Of a DNA stretch of 64,000 nt, positions 54,623 to 64,000 are shown piece after piece; the stretch's first letter is position 1, and each line of letters begins with the position of its first letter. The DNA is from Ruegeria atlantica (GTDB lineage Bacteria > Pseudomonadota > Alphaproteobacteria > Rhodobacterales > Rhodobacteraceae): the NCBI RefSeq assembly GCF_013032005.1, contig NZ_WQBE01000001.1:1054001-1118000 (forward strand), read 5' to 3'. The translations under genes were made by a program, and so were the position numbers. The notes beneath the pieces were generated by a model, which had not been told where the DNA came from, did not search any database, and saw only the letters and a program-made list of their open reading frames with translations.

Positions 54623-55993
54623 ATGAAACAGGATGTTTTCGGACAGATGAACACCCTCAGCCATTCGGCAAGCGTCGAGGCGTGGAACGGTGTTCTGCTT
54701 GGGTTCATGGCGCATGCGGCCATTACTCCGCAACATCTGGGCAAGGTGCTGGAGCTTGAGCCCGACTTTGCCCTGGGTCACGCCATCAAGGGGCTGTTCA
54801 TGGTTCTGCTGGGCCGGCGTGAGATGACGGCGGTCGCGGTCGAGGCCCTGTCAGAGGCCAAAGCCGCGATGGAACGGCAACCGATCTCTGAACGTGAGCG
54901 CATGTATGTCGAGGCGCTTGGCCTGTATCTGGAAGATCTGCCCTCGCAGGCGATTCAAAAATTTGAGCAGATTCTGCGCTCCCATCCGCAGGATACTCTG
55001 GCGATGAAACTCAGCCACGCAACCCGGTTCGTTCTAGGTGACCCGACCGGTATGCGCCGGTCAATCGAGCGGGTCTTGGCCGCTTATGAACCGGATCACC
55101 CAGGACGTGGCTATCTTCTGGGCTGTCACGCTTTCGCGTTGGAGGAAACGGGCGAATACCAAAAGGCCGAGATTGCCGGACGCCAAGCCCTTTGGATGGT
55201 TTCGGATGATGCCTGGGGTCTGCATGCGGTGGCCCACGTGCACGAGATGCAGGGCAATGCGCAATTGGGTCTGGACTGGTTGGCCGGACGCGAGGACGCT
55301 TGGACCCATTGCAACAACTTCCGCTATCACGTCTGGTGGCACAAGGCACTGATGCATCTGGACCTGGGTCAGGTAGACCAGGTGATGGAGCTGTACGATA
55401 CCCACGTTCGCCAGGACAAAACGGACGATTACCGCGATATCTCGAACGCGACCTCACTGCTGTCGCGCCTAGAGCTGGAAGGCGTCGACGTAGGCAATCG
55501 CTGGGAAGAGCTGGCCGATCTCAGCGCGGCCCGGACCGAGGATGGCTGCGTGGTCTTCGCCGACCTTCACTATCTGCTGGCATTGACTGGTGATAACCGC
55601 AACGAAGCGACCAGCAAGATGTTGCAGCGCATCCAGAAAGACGCGCAACGCAATCAAGGCGATACTCCGGTCCGCATGTCCGACCCGGGTATTGCAGCCT
55701 CCAAAGGGCTTGAGGCTTTTGGTGAGGGGCAGTACGCCGCCGCATTCGACTTTTTGTCGAGCGCGCGCAATGGCATGCAACTGGTAGGTGGCAGCCACGC
55801 CCAACGTGATGTATTCGAGCGCATCACCATTGATTCGGGCCTGCGCGCGGGCCGTCTGGATGCTGTCGAGCGCATCTTGGACGATCGCCGCGCCAAACGG
55901 GCCGGAGGCGAGGACAATTACGCACTTGCGCGCCGCGCATTGATCGACGCGGCCCGCGACAACGGAGACGCACAAAGCGTCCCGGCTGAATAA
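54623..55993 (+). CDS. TTC38-like tetratricopeptide repeat protein
   Basis: A 456-residue helical repeat protein. The whole length resembles the TTC38 family (LELEPDFALGHAIKGLFMVLLGRRE, FEQILRSHPQDTLAMKLSHA, WGLHAVAHVHEMQGNAQLGLDWL). TPR proteins bind partner proteins; no function is assigned to this family in bacteria. No signal peptide is seen. A TTG six codons upstream is an alternative start. It precedes opgC by 32 bases and may share its transcript. Confidence 0.8.
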   Translation: MKQDVFGQMNTLSHSASVEAWNGVLLGFMAHAAITPQHLGKVLELEPDFALGHAIKGLFMVLLGRREMTAVAVEALSEAKAAMERQPISERERMYVEALGLYLEDLPSQAIQKFEQILRSHPQDTLAMKLSHATRFVLGDPTGMRRSIERVLAAYEPDHPGRGYLLGCHAFALEETGEYQKAEIAGRQALWMVSDDAWGLHAVAHVHEMQGNAQLGLDWLAGREDAWTHCNNFRYHVWWHKALMHLDLGQVDQVMELYDTHVRQDKTDDYRDISNATSLLSRLELEGVDVGNRWEELADLSAARTEDGCVVFADLHYLLALTGDNRNEATSKMLQRIQKDAQRNQGDTPVRMSDPGIAASKGLEAFGEGQYAAAFDFLSSARNGMQLVGGSHAQRDVFERITIDSGLRAGRLDAVERILDDRRAKRAGGEDNYALARRALIDAARDNGDAQSVPAE

Positions 55994-56025
55994 CAAAAAC
56001 AAAGACCAAGAAGGACAGAACACGT

Positions 56026-57243
56026 ATGGCGACTGCATCGCCCGCTTCTGATTTTGCGCCTGTGGCCGCCTCGGCGGCCGCCCCTGCCCGTGTGCGTGAT
56101 CCGCGCCTGGATTTTTACCGCGGCATCGCGATGTTCATCATCCTGATCGCACATATCCCCAATGACCCCTGGGCAAAATGGATCCCCGCGCGGTTCGGCT
56201 TTTCCGACGCGACCGAAATTTTCGTGTTCTGTTCCGGCATGGCTTCGGCCATCGCCTTCGGCGGGGCGTTCCTGCGCAAGGGCTGGTGGTTGGGCACCGC
56301 CCGCGTGGCGTTCCGCATCTGGCAGGTCTACTGGGCACATATCGCATTGTTCTTCTTTGTCGCCATGTCCATGGCCGCGCTGAATGAAAGCGGATTGTTC
56401 GAGAAAAACTATATCTCTTCGCTGAATCTGCAGCATTTCTTTAACGATCCTGCACCGCAGATCGTCGGGCTGTTCACCCTGACCTACGTACCCAATTACT
56501 TCGATATCCTGCCGATGTATCTGGTGGTTCTGGCGATGATGCCGCTGGTCATGGGCCTGTCACGGATTGGGTTCTGGGCGGTTGCCTTGGCCTCAGTCAC
56601 GCTGTGGCTCGTGGCGCAGACCGACGTTCTGGACTTGCCGGCCGAGCCGTGGTCGGATCGACAGTGGTTCTTCAACCCCTTTGGCTGGCAGCTGCTGTTC
56701 TTCACCGGCTTTGCTTTCATGCGCGGCTGGATTCCCGCCCCCCCGGTCTCGAAAACGCTGATCTGGGCAGCGGCGCTGTTCCTGATCTTCTCGATGCCGT
56801 TTGGCTCATGGAAAGTGTTCACCTGGATCAACGCAGCAGCCCCCGATCTGGCCGACGAAATCCGAAAAGTTTGGCCCGTTACGAAAGAGTTCCGCGACAA
56901 GACCGATTTTGGCCTGTTCCGGTATCTGCACTTCCTGTCGCTGGCCTATCTGGGCTGGGTCGTTGCGGGAGAACACGGCCATCGCCTGATCGCCACCGGT
57001 CACGGCGCGGCGGCCAAAATTTGGCAATTCCTGCTGACCGTGATCACCAAAGTCGGGCAGCAATCGCTGGCGGTTTTCGTTTTTTCCATGGCAGCAGCAC
57101 GGCTTATCGGCGTCGGACTGGACCTGAGTGGGCGGGATGTTGCCAGTGTGTTCATCGCTAACATGATTGGCTTTGCGATGATCATCGGGGTGGCATACAT
57201 GGCCGCTTGGTTCAAATCACAACCTTGGAAGTCAAAGAAATGA
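56026..57243 (+). CDS. opgC: OpgC-type glucan succinyltransferase
   Basis: A 405-residue inner-membrane protein with about ten helices, of the OpgC family that adds succinyl groups to osmoregulated periplasmic glucans. The opening RDPRLDFYRGIAMFIILIAHIPN holds the conserved Arg-Gly-x-Ala and His of such acyltransferases. It overlaps opgG by four bases. Its first about 20 residues are Ala/Pro-rich. It lies first in the order C-G-H. Confidence 0.92.
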   Translation: MATASPASDFAPVAASAAAPARVRDPRLDFYRGIAMFIILIAHIPNDPWAKWIPARFGFSDATEIFVFCSGMASAIAFGGAFLRKGWWLGTARVAFRIWQVYWAHIALFFFVAMSMAALNESGLFEKNYISSLNLQHFFNDPAPQIVGLFTLTYVPNYFDILPMYLVVLAMMPLVMGLSRIGFWAVALASVTLWLVAQTDVLDLPAEPWSDRQWFFNPFGWQLLFFTGFAFMRGWIPAPPVSKTLIWAAALFLIFSMPFGSWKVFTWINAAAPDLADEIRKVWPVTKEFRDKTDFGLFRYLHFLSLAYLGWVVAGEHGHRLIATGHGAAAKIWQFLLTVITKVGQQSLAVFVFSMAAARLIGVGLDLSGRDVASVFIANMIGFAMIIGVAYMAAWFKSQPWKSKK

Positions 57244-58739
57244 ATTTTACACGTCGTGCATTTCTGGCCTCGACTTCGGCGCTTGCCTTTGCGCCTGCCA
57301 CATTTGCCACCGGCGGGGAAACCCCCTTTGACCGCAATGACGTCATCGCGATGGCCCGGGATCTTGCCAGCCGCCCCTATGCGGAACGCGAAATGGTGCC
57401 CCAGGAATGGCAGGACCTGACCTATCAGCAATACCGCTCGATCCGGTTCCGTCTGGACCGGGCGCTGTGGTTTGGAACCGAGACGCCCTTTAACGTCGAT
57501 TTCTTCACACCCGGCTTATACTTCCCGCGCACCGTCAAGGTGTCGACGGTCGAGGATGGTTTCGCAACGCCGGTCGCGTTTGATCTGAGCATGTTCGACA
57601 AATCCGAGGATGTGCCTGAACTTCCGATCGACGACACGCTGGGCTTTTCCGGTTTGCGCCTACGCACCGAGATGCACCGCCCCGGCAAAACCGACGAGTT
57701 CTGCGTCTGGCAGGGTGCCAGCTATTTCCGCGCCATCGGCCTGCACGAGGTTTACGGCCTCTCCGCCCGTGGTCTGGCGCTGAAAACCGGCGATCCGGAT
57801 GGTGAGGAATTCCCTGAATTCATCCGCTTCTGGCTGGAGCGCCCAAAACCCGGCCAGCGTGACATGGTGGTTCACGCGCTGATGGACAGCCCCAGCGTGA
57901 CAGGTGCCTATCGGTTCAACGTCACCGCAGGCGCGGATTGCGTCATGGATATCGAGGCCACCCTGTTCCCGCGCGAAGAGCTAACACATGTCGGAATCGC
58001 GCCGGGCACTTCGATGTTCTTGTTCGACCAGACCAATCACAGCCGGTTCGACGATTTCCGCCCCGCCGTCCACGACAGCGACGGTCTGCTGATCCGCAAC
58101 GGTGCCGGAGAAGTTTTGTGGCGACCGTTGGCGAACCCGACGCGTCTGCAGATTTCGTCCTTCGTTGACATGAACCCACGCGGGTTCGGCCTGATGCAGC
58201 GGAAACGCGAGTTCTCGGACTACGCGGATCTTGAGGCGAATTACCACAAACGCCCCGGTCTTTGGGTCGAACCGAAGGGCGACTGGGGCAAAGGTACTGT
58301 AACGCTGGTTGAGATTCCGGCAGATCAGGAAATCTATGACAACATCGTCGCCTATTGGCGCCCGATGGAGCCTTATGCAGCGGGCAGCCAGGTCGACCTG
58401 TCCTACCGTCTGATCTGGGGGGACGAGCCGCAGCGCACGCCGATGCCGCGCGTGATCAACACCGCCATGGGTGAAAACACCTTTGGAGAAGGGCGCCTGG
58501 CCGTCATCGACTTTGAACCGTCTGAGTTGTTCGAAGACCCCGAGGCGATGACGATCTTCGTCAACTCACCCCACGCCGAAACGTCCGAGGGTGTGCTGCA
58601 ACGCAACCCCGATACCGGCGGGCTGCGTCTGGCCTTTTCCTTCCAGCCGGGCGACCGGAACCACGTGGAACTGCGCGCGCAGTTGCTGAAAGACAAACAG
58701 CCTGCCTCTGAGGTCTGGCTCTACCGTTGGACCGTATGA
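57240..58739 (+). CDS. opgG: Periplasmic glucan biosynthesis protein OpgG
   Basis: A 499-residue periplasmic protein of the MdoG family that shapes osmoregulated glucans. A Tat signal is visible (NFTRRAFLASTSALAFAP); domain 1 is about 40-380 and an Ig-like C-terminal domain follows. Blocks such as YRSIRFR, FSGLRLRTEM, QGASYFRAIGLHEVYGLSARGLAL and SYADLEANYHKRPGLWVEP are typical. The four-base overlap with both neighbours indicates one operon. Confidence 0.95.
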   Translation: MNFTRRAFLASTSALAFAPATFATGGETPFDRNDVIAMARDLASRPYAEREMVPQEWQDLTYQQYRSIRFRLDRALWFGTETPFNVDFFTPGLYFPRTVKVSTVEDGFATPVAFDLSMFDKSEDVPELPIDDTLGFSGLRLRTEMHRPGKTDEFCVWQGASYFRAIGLHEVYGLSARGLALKTGDPDGEEFPEFIRFWLERPKPGQRDMVVHALMDSPSVTGAYRFNVTAGADCVMDIEATLFPREELTHVGIAPGTSMFLFDQTNHSRFDDFRPAVHDSDGLLIRNGAGEVLWRPLANPTRLQISSFVDMNPRGFGLMQRKREFSDYADLEANYHKRPGLWVEPKGDWGKGTVTLVEIPADQEIYDNIVAYWRPMEPYAAGSQVDLSYRLIWGDEPQRTPMPRVINTAMGENTFGEGRLAVIDFEPSELFEDPEAMTIFVNSPHAETSEGVLQRNPDTGGLRLAFSFQPGDRNHVELRAQLLKDKQPASEVWLYRWTV

Positions 58740-60604
58740 CCGAAGACTTGCATATCATGCCGCCCGAGGCACCGCTGGCCATGCCCGCGCAAGATTTCAG
58801 CGCGGGCTTCCGTGACGCGCAAGTGCCCGAGGGTCAGCGCCCCTCGGCCGGTTTTTGGCGCGCCTTGGCGTTTTCGCCTGCGATGGCCGCGACTTTAGGC
58901 CTGCTGTGGGTAATGAGCGACTGGTTTGGGGCCGAAGGGATCAACCTGATCGAAGCCATCCTGCTGGCGCTGATCTCGTTCAACTTCTTCTGGATTTCCT
59001 TCACGGTCTGCACCGTGCTGCTAGGCATGGTTTCCCTGTCGCGGCAGGAACAGCCCAAACGCGAGGGCCGTCCACAGCCCTTGCGCGTGGCGCTGTTGAT
59101 GCCGGTTTATAACGAGGTGCCGTGGAACGTGCTGGGCAATGCCCGCACGATGCTCGAGGATTTGCAGGCGCGGGGTGGTCAACACCACTATGCCATGTTT
59201 ATCCTGTCCGACACCCGCGACCCCGAGATCGCAGCACAGGAACAGGCCAGTATCGAGGCACTGCGAACGACGCTGGCCCCGGGTCTGGAACTGTATTACC
59301 GCCGTCGCGAAGAAAACACGGACCGCAAGGTCGGTAACATCGCCGACTGGGTCAGCCGTTGGGGCGCGGATTGGGATGCGATGTTGGTGCTGGATGCCGA
59401 CAGTCTGATGACGGGCCGTGCCATCCTACGCCTGACGGATTCACTGGCGCGCGATTCTGGCGCGGGCCTGATCCAAAGTTATCCGCAACTGATCGGCGCG
59501 CAATCGGTCTTTGCCCGGATGCAGCAGTTTGCCAACGGCGTGTATGGCATTGCATTCGCCGAAGGTCTGGCGCGCTGGTGTGGGCAAGAGGGCAACTATT
59601 GGGGTCACAACGCGATTATCCGCACCAATGCCTTCGCCAATTGCGCTGGTCTACCAAAACTGCTCAGCCTGAATGGTCAGGAAAAGCTGATCATGAGCCA
59701 CGATTTCGTCGAGGCCGGTCTGATGCGTCGCGCCGGTTGGGGCGTGCGGTTCCTGCCGCGCATCCGCGGCTCGTACGAGGAAACACCGCCCACACTGATC
59801 GACCATGCGCTACGCGACCGTCGCTGGTGCCAGGGCAACCTGCAGCACCTGAAGCTGCTGGGGTCTGCCGGGTTCCGGGCAGTGTCGCGGTTCCACATGT
59901 TCCACGGGGCGGTGGGCTATCTAATGTCGCCGCTGTGGTTCGCCTTGCTGGTGATGTGGGCGCTGATCGGTCAGGGCGAGGATGCCTCGGTCCTGCATTA
60001 TTTCAGCCCCGACAACCCGCTGTTCCCGCAATGGCCCGAGATGTCGGAAACCCGCCATGTGCTGATCATTCTGGTGATGTATGCGATGTTGCTGGCCCCC
60101 AAGGTGCTGGGCGTAGTGGCGCTGCCCCTCAGCGGAGTGCGCTATGCGGATTTCGGCGGCGGTTCCAAATTCCTGACGTCGTTTCTGGCCGAGGTCATCC
60201 TGTCGATCCTTTACGCTCCGATCCTGATGGTGCAACAGATGATCGCAGTATTCCGGACGGCGCTTGGTCTGCAAAAAGGTTGGTCTCCGCAGGCGCGGGA
60301 TGGTGGCAGCTATAGCCTGCAAACGCTGATCTTGTGCCACATGCTGGAAACCATCAGTGGCATCGCACTGAGTGTGGGCATCCTGTCCGGTCTGGTGTCG
60401 ATCTGGCTGGCCCCGATTGCCATCAGCCTTGCGCTGGCGATCCCTCTCTCCGCACTCAGCGGTGTGTCAGCTGGTACCGCGCGGCGCATGGTCGGGATGA
60501 AAGAGGATTTTCACGAGCCCGCCATCACGCGATCCGCCCGACGTCATCGGAACGAACTGAAGCGCCTGATCGAGGGTAAGACGGTCATGACCCCTGCCGA
60601 GTGA
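58736..60604 (+). CDS. opgH: Glucan glucosyltransferase OpgH
   Basis: A 622-residue inner-membrane glycosyltransferase (GT2) that polymerises beta-linked glucans from UDP-glucose. Two helices near 40-100 precede the cytoplasmic catalytic domain: LLMPVYNEVPWNVLGN, VLDADSLM (DxD), NYWGHNAIIRTNAF and the R-x2-R-W-type RDRRWCQGNLQH; several helices follow. It is much shorter than the E. coli protein (about 847), lacking long N- and C-terminal extensions. It overlaps opgG by four bases. Confidence 0.94.
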   Translation: MTEDLHIMPPEAPLAMPAQDFSAGFRDAQVPEGQRPSAGFWRALAFSPAMAATLGLLWVMSDWFGAEGINLIEAILLALISFNFFWISFTVCTVLLGMVSLSRQEQPKREGRPQPLRVALLMPVYNEVPWNVLGNARTMLEDLQARGGQHHYAMFILSDTRDPEIAAQEQASIEALRTTLAPGLELYYRRREENTDRKVGNIADWVSRWGADWDAMLVLDADSLMTGRAILRLTDSLARDSGAGLIQSYPQLIGAQSVFARMQQFANGVYGIAFAEGLARWCGQEGNYWGHNAIIRTNAFANCAGLPKLLSLNGQEKLIMSHDFVEAGLMRRAGWGVRFLPRIRGSYEETPPTLIDHALRDRRWCQGNLQHLKLLGSAGFRAVSRFHMFHGAVGYLMSPLWFALLVMWALIGQGEDASVLHYFSPDNPLFPQWPEMSETRHVLIILVMYAMLLAPKVLGVVALPLSGVRYADFGGGSKFLTSFLAEVILSILYAPILMVQQMIAVFRTALGLQKGWSPQARDGGSYSLQTLILCHMLETISGIALSVGILSGLVSIWLAPIAISLALAIPLSALSGVSAGTARRMVGMKEDFHEPAITRSARRHRNELKRLIEGKTVMTPAE

Positions 60605-61420
60605 TTAGCCGCCCGGCAGGCCTTCGTACCAGTCCACCATCATGTCCGCCCAACCCTTGGGCACTGAGTGGCCACCGGGAAACAGCGCGAATTCCAGCAT
60701 GCCGCCTTCGGCACACCCGCTCCATCTGCGTCGCATGAACTGACCGGTGGTTGAAAAACCGCTGGGCTTGGTATCGACGCATTCATTGGCAACCCGCCAG
60801 ATTTCCAGCCCGGCAAAGATATCGCCTTGATGGAACCGGCCACCGCCCAGAATGCGTCCTTCTAACGGCACCACATTGTCGGTCCAGCCGTGGGTGTGGA
60901 ACATCCGTACCGGACCTTCGCAGCTTTCGGGATGCGGTCGCCAGAAACCGCCAGATACCGGTACATAGGCCGAAAACGTATCGGGTGCCGCGCAGGCCAG
61001 GTAATACACCATGAACGCCCCGGCCGAGAAACCGCCCAGAACCACGCGATCTGCATCCACATCGAAACGGTCCGAGGCATCCTGTACCGCTTCGGTCAGA
61101 AAGGCGGTTTCGTCCCGTCCTTCCCAACCGGGAAAGAAGTTCCAGCTTTGGCGGCCATTTCGTTCTGACCCTTCGGGGGCCATGACTGCATAACCGCGCG
61201 CCAGCAAAGGCTCGACCATGCTGCGGTTTTTCAAAGTACCGGTTGCCGAACCCCCATAGCCATGCAGAAAGACAACCAACGGTGGGTTATCCGCCTCGGG
61301 CAATTCGATGTGGTACCCACCCGAGGCCGTCTCACACACGCCTTCCTGATCGGCACAGGCCGCCAACCCCGCCTGCCCGGCGAATGTCAAACCCGCTGCC
61401 AAGGTGAATGCCCGGATCAT
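60605..61420 (-). CDS. Secreted esterase of the LpqC/PHB-depolymerase type
   Basis: A 271-residue secreted alpha/beta-hydrolase with a signal peptide (1-20, GLAACAD; a lipobox-like LAAC is possible). Nucleophile Ser in GGFSAGAFMVYYLA near 133, acid Asp near WTDNVVP and base His in PGGHSVP. The family acts on polyhydroxyalkanoates or feruloyl esters. The LFLHGYGGSATG-like N-terminal block supports it. Its ATG overlaps the rhodanese stop by four bases; its stop directly abuts opgH. Confidence 0.85.
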   Translation of the reverse strand: MIRAFTLAAGLTFAGQAGLAACADQEGVCETASGGYHIELPEADNPPLVVFLHGYGGSATGTLKNRSMVEPLLARGYAVMAPEGSERNGRQSWNFFPGWEGRDETAFLTEAVQDASDRFDVDADRVVLGGFSAGAFMVYYLACAAPDTFSAYVPVSGGFWRPHPESCEGPVRMFHTHGWTDNVVPLEGRILGGGRFHQGDIFAGLEIWRVANECVDTKPSGFSTTGQFMRRRWSGCAEGGMLEFALFPGGHSVPKGWADMMVDWYEGLPGG

Positions 61421-61890
61421 CCTGTCTCTCCTGTATTGTGTTCAACCGGCAAACCGGTCCGTACCCATCCCGGCCCTGCGGCAGACCCCAGCATACCCTC
61501 TGGTACGTCAATGATGTTTGTGAACCCTGCCTCGGTCAATCTGTTGCTCAGCCGAGCCGACCTGACCCCACGCGCGCAAATCAATGCAACAGGCGCGTTC
61601 CGATCACCGCCGGTCAGCTGTGCCAGCGCCTGTTCGAAATCATCGCGGCGCATATCCAACGGATGCGCTCCCTGGCCAACGCCCGTGGTCTGCCATTCCC
61701 GCGGCGTGCGAATGTCGACCAACAACACATCCCCAGACACCGCTTGCTGATACGCGTCCTGAACACTCAGCCTGTCACCCGCGTAATCTTGCGGGATCAA
61801 GCGATATTCCCGAACAGCAAAGCCAGCAACGATGGCGGCGCCACCGCCCAACAGAACCCATCGGCGTGTTCGGTTTGCTTTGTCTGCCAC
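61417..61890 (-). CDS. Rhodanese-like protein, membrane-anchored
   Basis: A 157-residue protein with an N-terminal anchor or signal (about 10-26, VLLGGGAAIVAGFAV) and a rhodanese domain (about 38-150). The active loop is C-A-R-G-V-R-S (LICARGVRSARL), so the catalytic Cys is present; VLLVDIRTPREW marks the N-terminal motif. The GTG start follows GGAGGGAGCTGC. It is upstream of, and coupled to, the esterase gene. Confidence 0.86.
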   Translation of the reverse strand: MADKANRTRRWVLLGGGAAIVAGFAVREYRLIPQDYAGDRLSVQDAYQQAVSGDVLLVDIRTPREWQTTGVGQGAHPLDMRRDDFEQALAQLTGGDRNAPVALICARGVRSARLSNRLTEAGFTNIIDVPEGMLGSAAGPGWVRTGLPVEHNTGETG

Positions 61891-62102
61891 GCAGCTCCCT
61901 CCTGATCCGATGGGATGTGCTTATCACAGCCCGAATTTCGAATCCGCGTTGAATTTCAACCGGCAGATCAAGATCGCGTCATTGTTTCGCACCACAATCG
62001 ATGGCGCTAGGACTGCGGGTAAAACTTGCAATAGCTGGACAGTTAGAAAATTATCCTTAAAAACCAGTACTACATTTGACCGCCCAGATCGGAGTATCGC
62101 AC
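61891..62102. promoter_or_regulatory. Divergent region, rhodanese and antiporter genes
   Basis: 212 bases between outward-facing starts. The A/T-rich stretch at about 62030-62075 (TTGCAATAGC... GAAAATTATCC) is a candidate promoter for the antiporter gene. No operator was identified. Confidence 0.3.
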
Positions 62103-64000
62103 TTGTCCCTATTCCTCATCGCGGCCCTTCCCTTCCTCGGAGCTGTATTCCCAGCCCTTCTGATCCGGGCAGGACGAAACGCAGCAGCATCAGCCGCCGG
62201 GCTGACCACCTTTCTGGCGCTTATGGGGCTGTTGATTCACATCCCGTCGGTCATGCGCGGAGAGGTTGTCACGGCGCGGTTCGACTGGATACCGGCACTG
62301 GGACTGAACGCGAATTTCATGCTGGACGGTCTTGGGTTTCTGTTTGCCCTGCTGATCCTGGGGATCGGATTGCTGATCATCCTGTATGCGCGGTTTTACC
62401 TGTCACGCGAAGATCCGATGGGGCAGTTCTATACCTATCTGCTGCTGTTTCAGGGCGCGATGGTCGGGATCGTTCTGTCAGACAATATCCTTCTTTTGCT
62501 TATTTTCTGGGAGCTTACTTCGCTAAGCTCATTCTTGCTGATCGGGTATTGGAAACATCTGCCCGAGGGACGTCAGGGCGCGCGCATGGCGCTGGCCGTA
62601 ACCGGCGGTGGCGGGTTGGCGATGATCGCGGGGATGCTGATTCTGGGCAATATCGTGGGCTCATATGACCTAAGCCTCATCCTACAGAACAAAGAGCTGA
62701 TCCAAGCCTCACCGTATTACATGCCCGCGCTGGTCCTGATCCTGTTGGGCTGTTTTACCAAGTCGGCGCAGTTTCCGTTCCATTTCTGGCTGCCACATGC
62801 GATGGCCGCACCGACGCCGGTTTCTGCCTATCTGCACTCAGCCACAATGGTGAAGGCCGGACTGTTCCTGATGGCCCGGATGTGGCCGGTTCTGGCGGGG
62901 ACGGATGCGTGGTTCTACATCGTAGCAACCACAGGTCTGGTGACCATGTTGATCGGGGCCTGCATTGCCTTGTTCAAAGACGATCTTAAGGCACTGCTGG
63001 CGTTTTCGACCGTGTCGCATCTGGGTTTGGTGACGATGCTGCTGGGCTTTGGCACCAAGATTGCAGTTGTGGCGGCGATATTCCACATTATCAATCACGC
63101 CACCTTCAAATGTGCTCTGTTCATGACCGCCGGGATCGTGGACCACGAAACCGGAACCCGAGACATCAAACGTCTGGGCGGGTTGCGTCAGTTGATGCCG
63201 ATCACATTTACCATCGGAACGATTGCCGCGCTGTCTATGGCCGGTCTGCCTCCGCTGAATGGCTTCCTGTCCAAAGAAATGATGCTTGAGGAGACAGTCC
63301 ACACCACCTGGCTGCACTCGCACTATCTGGTACCGGGTCTGGCGTTGCTGGCGGCACTGTTCTCGGCTGCCTATTCCTTCCGCTTTGTCGGGCATGTCTT
63401 CCTTGGCCCGCAGCGCAACGATTATCCGCACCACCCGCATGATCCGCCTATCGGTATGTGGCTGGCTCCAGCCTTCCTGGTGGTGCTGGTTGTGCTGATC
63501 GGGCTGTATTCGGCCGCGCTCGTTGGGCCTCTGGTCACGGTTGTATCCAGCGCCGTAATCGGTGGAGAGAAGCTGCCCTACTACTCACTGAAGCTCTGGC
63601 ATGGCTTTACGCCCGCGCTTTACATGTCGGCCGTAGCCACACTAGGCGGTCTGTTCCTGCTGGCGCTACACCGTCGTGGCGAACAGCTGTGGAACGCCCT
63701 GCCCCGCCCCGAAGCGAAGGTCATCTTCGAGGCTGTCATCGGCGCGTTTACCGCACTCAGCCGCTGGATCACCGACACATTACATAATGGTGTGATCAGC
63801 CGGTACGCCATCATCCTTGTCGCGTTCACCGTCGGGCTTGGCTACTACGCCTATTCAACCGGCACGATAGGCCCCGAAACGCGCGAGCCCCTGCCCATTC
63901 AGATCATTCCGTTCATCGGCTGGACTTGCCTGGTGGGCGCGACGCTGGCGATCATGTGGTTCCACCGCAATCGTCTGCTGTCGCTGGTGCTGATCGGCGT
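62103..64000 (+). CDS. mrpA: Mrp-type Na+/H+ antiporter subunit A, 5' part
   Basis: Truncated by the window edge: 632 codons are visible. The gene uses a TTG start behind CGGAGTATCGCAC. The protein is all helices and resembles NuoL/MnhA: MLDGLGFLFALLILGIG, IFWELTSLSSFLLIGYW (the key acidic Glu), TKSAQFPFHFWLPHAMAAPTPVSAYLHSATMVKAG and HIINHATFKCALFM. It should be the large A subunit of a multi-gene Mrp antiporter; genes B-G would follow beyond the edge. Confidence 0.92.
   Translation, partial: MSLFLIAALPFLGAVFPALLIRAGRNAAASAAGLTTFLALMGLLIHIPSVMRGEVVTARFDWIPALGLNANFMLDGLGFLFALLILGIGLLIILYARFYLSREDPMGQFYTYLLLFQGAMVGIVLSDNILLLLIFWELTSLSSFLLIGYWKHLPEGRQGARMALAVTGGGGLAMIAGMLILGNIVGSYDLSLILQNKELIQASPYYMPALVLILLGCFTKSAQFPFHFWLPHAMAAPTPVSAYLHSATMVKAGLFLMARMWPVLAGTDAWFYIVATTGLVTMLIGACIALFKDDLKALLAFSTVSHLGLVTMLLGFGTKIAVVAAIFHIINHATFKCALFMTAGIVDHETGTRDIKRLGGLRQLMPITFTIGTIAALSMAGLPPLNGFLSKEMMLEETVHTTWLHSHYLVPGLALLAALFSAAYSFRFVGHVFLGPQRNDYPHHPHDPPIGMWLAPAFLVVLVVLIGLYSAALVGPLVTVVSSAVIGGEKLPYYSLKLWHGFTPALYMSAVATLGGLFLLALHRRGEQLWNALPRPEAKVIFEAVIGAFTALSRWITDTLHNGVISRYAIILVAFTVGLGYYAYSTGTIGPETREPLPIQIIPFIGWTCLVGATLAIMWFHRNRLLSLVLIG

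Overview
The window looks like a chromosomal segment of an alphaproteobacterium of the Rhodobacteraceae (Roseobacter group). This rests on gene content and style: a GC-rich genome, the flavin-dependent thymidylate synthase ThyX, the aerobic (CobG/CobN type) cobalamin pathway headed by a DUF1636-cobW-cobN block, a PPK2 polyphosphate kinase, an opgC-opgG-opgH block, an SdhE/XRE pair, and many ATGA-type start/stop overlaps. The species cannot be named from the sequence alone.

Layout. 1-11.9 kb: thrS; a four-gene bufferin-type RiPP operon (secreted Cys-containing DUF2282 precursor, DUF692/MNIO enzyme, DUF2063 partner, DoxX membrane protein); an ArsC-like protein, cold shock protein, thyX; gloA with two tandem DUF1194 von Willebrand-type secreted proteins; a MarR-type regulator; sdhE plus XRE regulator; an aspartate aminotransferase. 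11.9-18.1 kb: MATE exporter, PPK2, AhpD-like protein, a methyltransferase, parE. 18.1-20.3 kb: a small accessory islet downstream of parE with a serine hydrolase, a degenerate second copy of the parE 3' end, and an AT-richer gene for an McrB-N-domain/HNH nuclease that looks like a modification-dependent restriction enzyme. 20.4-34.7 kb: mixed housekeeping (hydrolase, EamA transporter, glycosyltransferase, YgfZ, an ABC membrane domain without ATPase, efp, cobQ, a PopZ-like disordered protein, tolC, pcm-like gene, tRNA-Cys, a hydroxyacid dehydrogenase divergent from a LysR regulator).

34.8-50.6 kb is a nearly complete cobalamin operon set: riboswitch 1, DUF1636, cobW, cobN, cobG, cobH, cobI, cobJ, (cobK on the other strand), cobL, cobE, cobM, cobB, cobA, cobF, then riboswitch 2 with cbtB-cbtA (predicted cobalt transport), a His-rich periplasmic protein and a second DUF1636 protein. 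Together they take uroporphyrinogen III and cobalt to cobyrinic acid a,c-diamide; cobQ at 27.8 kb acts later. 51.1-64 kb: a DUF302 protein, a ThDP enzyme coupled to a family III CoA-transferase, a TTC38-like repeat protein, the periplasmic glucan operon opgC-opgG-opgH, an esterase/rhodanese pair, and the truncated start of a Mrp-type Na+/H+ antiporter subunit A.

The observations most worth following are the bufferin operon with a perfect hairpin between precursor and modifying enzyme, the parE-tail duplication next to the restriction gene, the PopZ-like protein, and the cobalt-handling genes at the second riboswitch. No CRISPR array, rRNA gene, complete insertion sequence or prophage was seen.
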